A stretch of 64,000 nucleotides of DNA. Source: Rugalucina vietnamica (Eukaryota > Mollusca > Bivalvia > Lucinida > Lucinidae). Position numbers and translations under genes: made by a program. Below the pieces are notes generated by a model. It had not been told where the DNA came from, searched no databases, and saw nothing but the letters and a program-made list of their open reading frames with translations. Position 1 is the first letter of the stretch. Each line of letters starts with the position of its first letter. Positions 29,367-39,650 of this stretch are shown here, one piece after another. The stretch spans positions 26,388,488 through 26,452,487 of the forward strand of contig OZ024871.1 in the NCBI GenBank assembly GCA_964017185.1. The letters run 5' to 3'.

Positions 29367-31288
29367 ATTTGTCTTTAAAGAAACAAACGAAAAAGTCTAG
29401 TGTTGTTATTCAAATTGTTATTTTAGAATGATGTGTTTCTAAAATTTCTCTCTACGTCTATCTTACATCATACATGATTAGTTTGTAGACATCGTAGCGA
29501 CGAATTTAATTTCGTAATATGAGCCTTCTACCATACAATTAGTTTATCTGGTTCTCTTCAAACATTGATGGATGAATTAAAAACTTTACAGTCATGTCTT
29601 CTTGGTATGAAGCGGATAAAATATACACATATAAAATATAAATGACAGTAAACAAAATTAAGGGAACGCCGATGATCTGATGCCACACCACTTAATTACA
29701 TTCATACGTCATGCTAAATAAAGATGGGACAAAATATAAACATGAACATCAGATGAAGTTGTCGGAACGGCAGAGTATTGATCCGGTCGGCATGACGTCA
29801 TCTGTCATTCGTACGAGGTGAATTACTCATTGATTATCGCTGTGACTTACTGAATTAAAAGCAGAAAATGTGAATAAAAAAATTATTTTTTTCATAAAAG
29901 CTTTGCATAATGTTTAAGATCTTTATTATTTCTTCAATTCAAGGCATGAACCCCATAATAATTCTGGCAAATTATGATTTTAAGCGTCTGAGAATGATTA
30001 AAATATAGCAATATTGACCAAGTGAAACCCCCGACCGAATATGCGTGAAGGCGGGAAAGCTGCAGTTCCGGTGACTAATATTGATTTTTTCTAACGAAAG
30101 AGTAGCTTGCCGACCAGGTCAATGAGAGCATAGCTGCCTCAAACATTTTATTTCATGAATATTTATATACGAGTACGTGTCATCTAACTTTGCTACCAAT
30201 TGCTTTCAGTCGGTATGGTAATAATGAGTTTTCTACATATGTTTGCGAGGGCATACTGTAATATATGGTACTTTCTTCCAAAAAATCGTCGGATGGTTAT
30301 TCGTTTCATTGCAAAACACTATGATTTAGCAATTTATTGGAAAGTCACCAAAGTAAGCCAATGATAATTTTGCTATTATGAGTTATGATGGCAGAAAAGA
30401 GGCTTAATATTTTATTTTAATCTGGAAAAAATACACCAGAGAAAAAACTGTATCGTGATCTTGAAATAAAGGAACGGACGTTATTTTCGTTTCAAACAAT
30501 CCTTGGTTAAGATTAAAACCTTAATAGTTCACTTCTTTTCTTTGATATCAACAGTCACACATTCTCAGTATAAAAGCTGTCATATAATGTCTTCCATCTG
30601 TACGTAACTCACTTTTCCAAAGAAGAAGTAATTACGTATCTTGGCACAGATGCCCATTTTAATCCTCTTTAAGGCTAAAATTTCTAATACAACTGCGATT
30701 CAATAAGGTCGAATTCTTAGAAATTAAAGTCATTCGCTGATTTTGTTAATAAATCTTAGAATGGCAATGGTTGGTATTTTAAGCTGATTGGGGTAAATAA
30801 AAGTCTAAGCTGAGTTGAACATGGAAACGTGGTTAACAGCCTCGCGTCGGATTTTTTTAATTTGTTTTCTAATTCTGATAAACAGCATCGATAAGTATTA
30901 TTATGTTACAAAATGGTATTGGGTCACTTTAGGATATAATGTAATATAATCTTCCAAATGGATTAATAAACATGAGCAGTGACCACAAATGGTGCAATAA
31001 AACAAAGATCCTGTCCCAAATATCAAACACATTTTAAATCCCACCATGACTTGAACAATTAATCCATTATATGTATGGCTAACCTCTAGTAGTTTCTCCG
31101 CTGATCTTATTAGGACCCTTATGGAGTGATTTATATTTTCATCGTCTGCCTATTGTACTCCTTATCTTTTTTTTCTTTTTTTTATGTAAGTCGGGGGTTG
31201 GGGGTGGGAAAGAGTTAGTCTTCCTCTTTATGCGTTTTGACCTTCATTCCCGCGTGGTGTCTGGGTTAAGATTTTATATCTATTTTTT
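29367..31288. other. Quiet stretch, probably low-copy DNA
   Basis: About 1.9 kb in which I find no match elsewhere in the window, no terminal repeats, no credible frame and no tRNA-like sequence. It is the largest such stretch here. Confidence 0.45.
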
Positions 31289-32176
31289 GTCCCCCGCCTT
31301 TTCGAAGAAAAGCGGAGGGACATAGTTTTTGGCTTTCCGTCCTTCCGTCCGTCCTTCCGTCCGTCCGTCCGTCCGTCCTTCCGTCCCCCTATAGGAGTAT
31401 GTACCTTGTGTGCGCAACTCCTACAGTTTTATTCCGATTCTTTTGCAACTTTACAGATGTCTTCATCATGCTTTGAAGATGTGCATGTGGTTTGGATATA
31501 ATCCTCAGATTAATTTTGACACTTTTTTGCAATTTGAACTTAGTCATTTTTCGGGCATTTTGATAATGAAAGTGAATAGACAGTGGGTACCTTGTGTGCG
31601 CAACTCCTCCTACAGTTTTATTCCAATTCTTTTGAAACTTTACAGATGTCTTCATCATGCTTTGAAGATGTGCATGTGGTTTGGATATAATCCTCAGATT
31701 AATTTTTGACACTTTTTTTGCAAATTGAACTTAGTCGTTTTTCTGTATTTTGACAATGAAAGTGAATGGATAGTGGGTGCCGTGTGTGCGCAACTCCTCC
31801 TTCAGTTTTTATTTCAGATTCTTTTGAAACTTTACAGATGTCTTGATGATGCTTTGAAGATATGCATGTGCTTTGGATATAATCCTCATGTTAATTTTTG
31901 ACACTTTTTCGCAATTTGAACTTAGTCGTTTTTCAGGCATTTATACAATGAAAGTGAATGGACATTGTGTACCTTGCGTGCAAACTCCTCCCTCAGTTTT
32001 ATTCTGATTCTTTTCAAACTGTACAGATATCCTTACCATGATTTGAAGATTTGCATGTGGTTTGAATATAATCCTCAGATTATTTGACACTGTGACATGA
32101 AGTAAATGCATGTGATTTGGATATACATTATTGTCAGATATATTTGTGTAACTAAACAATTAAGGCGGGGGACATA
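31289..32176. mobile_element. Element with GTCCCCCGCCTT ends and four ~190-bp tandem units
   Basis: Begins GTCCCCCGCCTTTTCG and ends AAGGCGGGGGAC (12-bp inverted repeats). After a CCGTCCTT-rich microsatellite (31341-31388), four tandem units start near 31411, 31597, 31787 and 31975 (period 186-190), each with GCAACTCCT, CTTTACAGATGTCTTCATC and GGATATAATCCTCAG. Frames on both strands (31389-31712, 31410-31709, 31941-32159) reflect the repeats, not genes. The class is unknown. I believe this repeat type is widespread in bivalves. Confidence 0.8.
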
Positions 32177-32348
32177 AATTCTCTGAATTTGCTTGTTTTT
32201 TTGTTTAATTCCCGGACCTTCTTCTCAGTTTTATCTGGATGCCGCCACAATTTATATAAATTAATGATCAAGACTATTCTGGATATGATTGAGTATTCTG
32301 CTTATGCTTTTTAAATCTCATGAAAAGACAATACACTGTCTGGTGTAA

Positions 32349-32624
32349 GCATTATCTGCTAATCGCAAAATAACTGAGCTGCGTCACATGGTATTCAGTC
32401 TTAAGCTGTTTTCGAGCATTTATATTAGGAATACAAATGAGGATGTTAACTTTTTAACAGAAAAGCAAAATATGCAGGTCATAACTCGTCTTAAGCTCGA
32501 CACTATTTTTCAAGCTTGCTCTGATGCTTCTACGAATAACATGTCCGCTGCTTAAGTGGCTGATAAAATGTGTGATGCAAAGAAAGTTTACTGCGCCTGG
32601 AAGGACCTAAATGCACTGATATAA
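32349..32624 (+). pseudogene. Decayed coding segment of unknown family
   Basis: A frame without ATG runs 68 codons from 32349 to a TAA at 32553, then stays open in the same frame for about 23 more codons. The composition is protein-like (ITELRHMVFSLKLFSSIYIR, TRLKLDTIFQACSDAS, VADKMCDAKKVYCAWKDLNA). I do not recognise the family. It could be a dead exon or part of a transposon protein. Confidence 0.4.
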
Positions 32625-32728
32625 GAGTCGTAAAATCCCCAGCATTAAAGTGAATTTAGAACTTTCATGAAATAGAAATAAAACTGAGATCCTTTAAGAG
32701 CAGTGAACATATTAATGAGAAAGTGGGT

Positions 32729-32756
32729 GGGCCATACCGCGGTTTCGGCTACTTAA
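32729..32756 (-). ncRNA. Half hammerhead motif broken in loop II
   Basis: Minus strand TTAA-GTAGCC-GAAA-CCGCGGTA-TGGCCC. The CUGANGA half is replaced by unrelated sequence (GTGGTGGCCC). Same breakpoint as 23174 and 61278. Confidence 0.75.
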
Positions 32757-32853
32757 GGGCCACCACACGGCACAACACCAGCTGCAGTAATAGGAAATAA
32801 AAATAAAGCTGAGATTCTTTAAGAGCAGTGAACATATTAATGAGAAAAGGGAT

Positions 32854-32897
32854 GGCCCATACCGCGGTTTCGGCTACTTAAACCTCTTCAGTAACCC
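32854..32897 (-). ncRNA. Type I hammerhead ribozyme, near-intact
   Basis: Minus strand GGGTTA, CTGAAGA, GGTT-TAAGT-AGCC (one G-U pair), GAAA, CCGCGGTA, TGGGCC. The core and cleavage triplet GTA are intact. Stem I has one G-G mismatch and two G-U pairs, so activity is uncertain. Confidence 0.8.
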
Positions 32898-33138
32898 AAA
32901 AGCAGTTTTCACACCGTAGCTTAAAGTGTCAAGGTGATCATTAGACAAGTGATGAAATGTTTTCAGCTGATTGTAGCTTTGTTATAAAGGCTTATTGAAG
33001 TCACAGTGTCCTATAATGGTAGCTGCATTTGTTACGTATTGTAGATCGTGATATTTTCTACTGAGAATCACGTGATATTGTAAGCATACAGACCGACACA
33101 CATTGCAATTGTCACCGAAGTTGAGGTTAGATTTTCGA

Positions 33139-33547
33139 GTTAGAGATTCACCAAGAGGACCAAACAACTAACTAAATGTTTTGAACCACTGCAGAAGCTG
33201 AGGGTGAGGTAAGGTACTTGTAAAACCGGTTTAAGCCCACCAGTAATTTTATATTACTGATCGTTCCAAGGCGATACTTCTGTGGTGGTTCTTATTGTTT
33301 TATGTTTTGGTGTTGAAATTTTTCGTGCTGTTGGCGCCTTATGTATGTTATCATATTTTAGTTAAGTTTAGGTAACTGAGTGGCCACCTATTGGGGAAAA
33401 ATGCTCATTCGGCTTACGATATGTTTTCATGGTATAAGTATTTGATTGCTGATTGTTAATTTAGATTTTTCCCCACCTCGGTTTTTGGAGTGGGAATCTT
33501 TTTGTGATTGCGCCTTTTCCTGATCTTTGCCTACTTGTACCTTTTTA
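33139..33547 (+). mobile_element. Retroelement 3' tail, plus orientation
   Basis: From GAGATTCACCAAGAGGACC to the terminus GATCTTTGCCTACTTGTACC, about 410 bp, intact in order. 5'-truncated within the noncoding tail, with no RT. Confidence 0.87.
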
Positions 33548-33852
33548 TTGAAAGAAAGTAACATAAGAAATCTCGGTTATTTTGTTTTCGCAAACACTTC
33601 AATGTTATTGTGATGGAAGTAATGAGTGCCCCTTTAGGTTCATTGTTCTGAAGAGTTTCTCAGCTTTGATATTATTTTTGCCGAAAGTATGATCCTGAAT
33701 TTTTATTGTCGGACTGCAAAAACTTATTTCAGACTTAGTGAACTTACTTAGTGTACTAGTAAATGTTGAGACGAACCTTTCAAATTTCGTCTATATACTA
33801 CAGAATATTCAAATATAATCATATAGAAATTGATGTCAATACATAAAGATAT

Positions 33853-34086
33853 GAGCCGCCTCATGGGAAAACCAACAATCTGCATAGGCGAAAACAAAGA
33901 CGCAGATCAGCTTCGCGGTAACCGCGAAGCTGATCAGCGCCTTTGTTTTCGCTACTCAGATAGTACAATTCCTCTTCTACTTAAATCCGAAATTTCAAGC
34001 TTCTAGCTCTTTTCTGTGCTTGTACAGGCTGGTTTGTGTCGGACCTGTTCGGAAACCATATTGTTGGTTTTCCCACGAGGCGGCTC
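33853..34086 (+). mobile_element. GAGCCGCC-family hairpin MITE, copy 4
   Basis: 234 bp with intact ends and the central palindrome CGCGGTAACCGCG within AGATCAGCTTCGCGG. Nearly identical to copy 1 (16237-16470). The flanks TAT...ATA are symmetric, so no direct target duplication is evident. Confidence 0.88.
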
Positions 34087-34153
34087 ATATTTGAAATTAT
34101 TGGTCATACTAGACGGTCTATAGGATTGAGAGTCATGAACGCGAATATTTTAT

Positions 34154-34309
34154 GAGCCACCTCGTGGGAAAACCAACAATGTGGTTTCCGAACAGGTCTG
34201 ACACAAACCGGGCTGTACAAGCACTGAAGCAGGCTAGAAGCTTGAAAATTTGGAGTTAAGTAGTGGAGAAATTGTACTATCCGAGTAGCGAAAACAAAGA
34301 CGCTGATCA
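34154..34309 (-). mobile_element. GAGCCGCC-family hairpin MITE, copy 5 (truncated)
   Basis: Starts at GAGCCACCTCGTGGGAAAAC and is lost at ACGCTGATCA, exactly inside the central palindrome. About two-thirds of the element remains. The break at the palindrome suggests cruciform- or hairpin-related deletion. Confidence 0.85.
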
Positions 34310-34721
34310 TAGAGAACATTCGAACAAAAGCAGACAAAGATTATGAGACAACGGAATCCATAAAAGCAAACTGAAATTAGGGAGAATATTCCCTGAGATA
34401 TAAACCTAGCCATTGAAGTTTTAAAAATATATAGTTTATATTGATTTGAAAACTAAACGAACATCAAGATGATGTCTTCTTTAGAGTTGTTAATGGATTT
34501 CTCGCCATATGGATTAATTTCACATTGAAAATATTTTGAAATGAACATATTGCAGCAGCATAATCGTGATTATGAGCGAGTTTCATCATGAAACCACTTA
34601 CAACCGAGCAAATACAAGCTTAGCAATTCACTAGTTTCAAATATCTCAAAATCAGTTGTCAAAGACAAGAAATTGACAGTCCACAAAAGTCATCCAGGTG
34701 CAATTTAAATTTAGAAAACGT

Positions 34722-34850
34722 GATGGAGTATTTCCATACTACCACAACACTTCGCAGAGGATTTGACATTAACAGATTAAGTATTGCCATGACTAAGCAA
34801 GTGTATTTTGATAAGGAATTCCATATTGTCTCAGTTTGAGATAAAAAGCT
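34722..34850 (-). repeat. Repeat family B
   Basis: GTGATGGAGTATTTCCATAC, GAGGATTTGACATTAACAGA and AGGAATTCCATATTG in the order of 3656-3835, with a deletion. Confidence 0.55.
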
Positions 34851-35336
34851 ATCAGCATATTTGCATCTTCATACATACACCATGCGTGTAGATAGACATA
34901 CATATTCAACCAGCATTCAGACTCTAAAAGAAAAAAAAAAGCAAAAACCTTTTATAAAGTATAAAAATTCGTTATTTGATCATGTCATAGACAACCTTTA
35001 TGTGCTTTATGTTTGCATGATTAAAATCCGTAAATGAAAATATAGTTATACACTAAGTACCACTCGCAGAACTTTCATTTTGACATAAACTCTGATAGTG
35101 AAAAACAGATAAAAAAAGAAAAAACAAAACGTCATAGATGAACTAGGGAAGGTCTGCTAAGTGTGGACAGCCAATTCCATATAAGATTCATGGTCAATAT
35201 GTCACGAATTCAAATAATATTTTCGTGTCCAAAGTTGTTCCAATAGTTTTGTTATTGATTAACTCTCGGTTCTGATCAAATTGTACCGATTGACTTGAAT
35301 GGTTAATTTGATCTGTTTTTATTATTTCAGATTATA

Positions 35337-36307
35337 CTGCTCTTCCATATACCAATGACCTTCCGAATGCAATTTTGCGCAAATCTGCATTAATCGGTAG
35401 AAATTCGTTAGCATTCGGTAGTATTTGCAAGCATTCGTAAGCATTCGGTGAAAATTTCAAGTATTTGCGAAAATTAGGAGCATGCTCCTGAAATTCGGAA
35501 GGAAAACGAATTCTTAACATATTCGTAAAATAATCGTAAGCAATTCTGATTGATTGCAAGACGTTTGTAACGATTGCAAGCCATTCTTAAGGATTCGGTA
35601 GCATTAAATTCTATAGAGTTTCGATGTTCGTAAAGAATCGCTAGGGAATCGCAATATTTTCACATTCAATACTCAGTTTTTAGCATAGTTTATTTATTCA
35701 GGCGCTATCCTTCGAGTAAAAGCCATTTTTTATGGTGTTAAGCAATAAGCTATCCGTAAATGTATGACAGACAAGTTAAAGCCCCGTCAAATTTTGGTTT
35801 GCCCAGTAAAATTGTTTTTTATTATATAAAGAGAGAGAGAAACATTATGAGAGAAACAACAAAGTGGTGTGTGTTTCAAGTGAAGACTTGGATCAGTAAT
35901 GACAAAAAATTTTTCCATGCCCCTAGGCATTGTTGATGATTACGATTTACATTGATATTGCTTGCTCTATTGCTTGCGAATAAGAGACAAATGAAAGCAA
36001 TTCGGCAAGCATTCGCTACACAGTCGCTTCATTCGTAAGGAATTTGCAAGACGTTCGCCTTATGTGTAACGGCATCTGTAAGCGTTCGTAACGTTCGTAA
36101 GGCATTTTCAAGAATTCGGCAGTGCGGATGACAATCAATCGCAGCATTCTTAAGACATTTGTAAGGATCCGCAAGCATTCTAAACGTTTTCGCAAATACA
36201 TCGTTTTCTACAAGCCCCGCCCCTTCCATTCGCATCATATTCGGTAATTTCGGCGCGAATTTCAAATTTTAGCATTTGCAAGGGATATTCGGTATATGGG
36301 AGAGCAG
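35337..36307. mobile_element. 971-bp TIR element built of degenerate ATTCGTAAG words
   Basis: Ends CTGCTCTTCCATATACC and, inverted, CTGCTCTCCCATATACC (16 of 17 identical). The outer ~250 bp on each side are dense in variants of GCATTCGTAAGCATTCGG, in both orientations. The middle holds unrelated AT-rich sequence. It has no transposase. Minus frames 35332-35559 and 36016-36265 lie in the repeats. No clear target duplication. Confidence 0.78.
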
Positions 36308-36409
36308 CATTGATTCTTCAACTGAACATTAAAATATATCACTGTATCTCAATTAATATTTGATATATTTTCTTAATCACAACATGTGTTGTTTGAGAAG
36401 TGGTTTAAA

Positions 36410-37350
36410 CATGTTAATTTTGGAAGGCGTGTAGTGGTATACACCAACAGTATCATTGAATCATTCAAATATGTTGAAATGAAGTATCATTTGGCCTTTC
36501 TCGTAGCTTTTGGTGAGAATCATCATTCGCAATTTTAAGACTGTCAAGATTTCTAAGTTCAAGAACATCAGCGGTCTAGACAATGATTCGATTTGTCTGC
36601 AATCAGTGTAGTGTATAATATAGTCTAACGTCAATGTAGTATATAATTTGCTTCCAGGAAAATTACGTTTAATTTTTTTTAGACTTGGCTGATCAATGAT
36701 TTCTGTCCAAGACACTTTCACTACCTGGGTTTCCGTAAGACAATTAACCATAAAAAGGTACAAGTAGGCAAAGATCAGGAAAAGGCGCAATCAGAAAGAG
36801 ATTCCCACTCCAAAAACCGAGGTGGGAAAAAAACCAAACTAACAATCAGGCACTTATACCATGAAACATATCGTAAGCCGAATGAGCAGCTATTTTCCCA
36901 ATAGGTGGCCACTCAGTTACCGTAACTTAATTAAAAATATGAAAACATACATAAGGCGCCAACAGCATAAAACCTATTCTGGTATCACGTGTTTAGAAAA
37001 GTTGAAAAATGAAATTATTCCTGGCTTTTCTACAAAGCAAGACACAAACACTCAGATTCTGTTAACTCATTCATTTCAGCTATCGGATATCCTCTAAGAG
37101 GCTTCTTAAGCTAATTTAACTTCGGAAGAATCCCAAGAGAAACCTCCACTTCATCCAGAAAACTGTCACGTCGCAGAGAGAGCATGTTAAATGACTACGT
37201 CTTATATATTTAATCAATATTCAACGCATTTAGGTTTGCGATCAAAGAATAGAGTTCAAACGTCAGAAGGTTTTTCGTACTAGTGAGACTAACCATAATA
37301 TGCATCCGAAAATTAGAGACGCAATAAGTGATTATGGAGGAAAAATGATT
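36410..37350 (+). repeat. Repeat family C, long copy 2 (interrupted)
   Basis: Collinear with 27700-28470. It is interrupted by a 210-bp retroelement tail piece at 36756-36965. Frames 36461-36790 and 36861-37097 arise from the mosaic. Confidence 0.75.
36756..36965 (-). mobile_element. 210-bp 5'-truncated retroelement insertion with 7-bp target duplication
   Basis: A tail piece in RT-minus orientation, from AGGTACAAGTAGGCAAAGAT to GGCGCCAACAG. CATAAAA lies directly outside both ends (36749-36755 and 36966-36972), and the uninterrupted relative (28060-28085) has the site without an insert. A short target duplication and 5' truncation point to a reverse-transcription insertion event. Confidence 0.85.
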
Positions 37351-38562
37351 GAGTATTATTCCCCTCTGTATATTACTATGGTGAAAATGGTTGAGTGTAA
37401 TTCCCCTTTGTATAATACATGAATGAAAACAAGTTGGCTTCTTTAAAAAGAAACCAATGAAAAGGTCAGCAGCCGTTTGTTATAAGAGATTCCTTTTGCT
37501 CTAGATTTCAGTGTTGTTGATTCTCTGGTTTGTCATTAATTTCGATTCTCATACGTTTCGGTTTCGTTTCCTATACATGAATGGCGTTTCTTGTTATGAA
37601 CGCTTGACCAGTGTGTGTATCTGTCACTCAAGGCATTGACCAAAATTTCTGATGTTATGGAATCAAAGCCAATACTAAAGGGAACACGATTGCAATCAAT
37701 ATGTCGATGTGTAGAAAACCATTTTGCGGTGCAGTCAATTTGTGTCAGAGTTCTGAATTTTGACCTGCAGCCCGCTACCAGAAACAGACCCATGGGACCG
37801 ATGTGATGGAAAAGTCAGCCATATAGAGTTCCTATAGTTTCTGTACCCCTCGTCAGGGTATCTACGATCTAAGCCTAGATTGGCTATGATAAGCAGTCAC
37901 CACGATCGAGACTGCTTGCTAGATTTTACCGCTTTTTGACGGGGAGTGTCAACAATGGATAAATTTAATTAATTGCGGTTAACTGTCTAGTCAGTATAGA
38001 CGGGTTCACTAGTTTTTATTAAGCGCTTCATGTGACAGAACGCGTGATTGGGAGAGAGCAGTCGATCATGGGTAAAATTTTCTTCATATTCTAAGTAAAC
38101 ACTGTGGGACCTTTTCCAATGAAGAATATAACCGACGTGTTTCCCGACATCAACATAGCTGATTACCGGAGACTAAACAAACAAAGTTCCAAAACGCGCA
38201 TCTTTGTATCATATCTAGGAATATACTGGCCTCTGCAGACACCGCCCTTAAACACACACCTTGCATACCATAATATCAAATTGTTGGTGATTTCCGTTCC
38301 AATGCGTTCAGATGAGATTTGTATTTACGTTTTATGTTTGCTTGCCGGACAGCTACCTTATTAAGATTTTGCTCGCTATGTATGTTGTATTTTTGGTATA
38401 TTGTCATTTATAGCGTATGGGTTGGGGTTTAGAAATTAATTGTGCCAATACCTGTGCCTTATATTCTTACTTAATGAAACTCATATGCATCAGCATAGCA
38501 TGTCCATGAAAAGTATACCCCTTAAATACTTGTCTTATGTAGTTAAACTGTGACTTACAATG
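37351..38562. other. Mixed non-genic stretch
   Basis: 38130-38300 resembles 28480-28660 (CCCGACATCAACATAGCTGATTACCGG theme), part of family C surroundings. Frames at 37536-37806 lie on both strands of the same DNA without motifs. I cannot support a gene. Confidence 0.4.
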
Positions 38563-38678
38563 ATGTGCATTTTTTAATCTATTTTTTGCTTCAAAACATA
38601 GAATGTGGCTACTCGTTAGAATAGCCTTGGGGAGGTGATTATAAGATGTACCCACAATCAACGGTTTGAGCAAAAGCG
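38563..38678. repeat. Fold-back element, diverged copy
   Basis: Arms TTTTTTGCTTCAAAACATAG and, inverted, the GTACCCACAATCAACGGTTTG side, with mismatches and a decayed centre (CCTTGGGGAGG). Confidence 0.65.
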
Positions 38679-39351
38679 AGTTTTTTTCAACAGATTTCTT
38701 TTTTAATTTTTACAGCTTCAGAAAAATCTGAATATTACATGGGAATGTTGTCAAAATGGAATGACCGATAATTAAATGGGAATAATTGTTGAGAAAGCAA
38801 TCGGAAGTAACGATGTCATTTATTCGTACTATGTTTATTGCTATGCCTGTCTTATGTTGTTTGTTTGTATGTATTGTATTGAGGTTTAGGTTAAACTGAC
38901 TCATGATTTAAAAGTTAACGCCATTATCCTAGAACAATATGGTATAATTTATATGACACACTGGTATTTCGACTATGAATTGGTTTTAAGAATGACGCAA
39001 AATTTAGACTTAATCATTACTATAAATTTAGACGAAATCATTACCCTAAAATTTAGACTATTATCCTAGAACAATATGGTATAATTTATATGGCACACTA
39101 TTCATACATGTCACACTGGATTGACATTAAGTTCCCTACCCATAACATAACAATTTTGATGTCATACATACCATACGATACTTCATGTCCCAGACCGATG
39201 ATCCAACCTTAATAAATAGCACCATGGTAAAAACATTCATATGTATCTGTTTTAACTTCCAGTCATGTTGCACAAACTCAGATTTCGTCATATACACAAA
39301 AATAGTTACAAACCCACTAATACTTATTTTGATTTCAGTCCTATCACACTA

Positions 39352-39650
39352 GTTAACATCAGTGCTGTAACGCCACAGAGGGTTCAGTCATTTACATTTC
39401 CACATTTCCCGACTTACATATCAATACTCTACTAACATACAATGATTTTTTATAATATAAGCAAGTTAACATCAGCGCTGTAACGCCACAGATGGTTCAG
39501 TCATGTTACATTTCCCGACTTATATATCAATACTCTACTAACATACAATAAATTTTATAATATAAGCAAGTTCACATCAGTGATGTAACGCCACAGAGGG
39601 TTCAGTCATGTTACATTTCCCGACTTACATATCAATACTCTACTAACATA
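39352..39650 (+). repeat. Three ~105-113-bp subrepeats inside the 4,975-bp unit
   Basis: Subunits start at 39352, 39465 and 39570 with GTTAACATCAGTGCTGTAAC (third: GTTCACATCAGTGATGTAAC), each followed by GGTTCAGTCAT, CATTTCCCGACTTA and CAATACTCTACTAACATA. They recur at +4,975 and +9,950. Confidence 0.9.

Larger units (their letters stand above)
32681..32900 (-). repeat. Tandem pair of hammerhead-bearing units, period ~128 bp
   Basis: AAAACTGAGATCCTTTAAGAG near 32681 and AAAGCTGAGATTCTTTAAGAG near 32809 start two units that both run through GAACATATTAATGAGAAA and a hammerhead motif. The first unit breaks at TTAA into GGGCCACCACACGGC, the second continues into a full hammerhead. The same GGGCCACCACCCGGC sequence follows the ribozyme unit at 23053. 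Confidence 0.8.

Noticed and set aside
31389..31712. Overlapping ~100-codon frames on both strands
   Set aside because: They are produced by ~190-bp tandem units; both strands are open over the same repeat, with no codon-like constraint.
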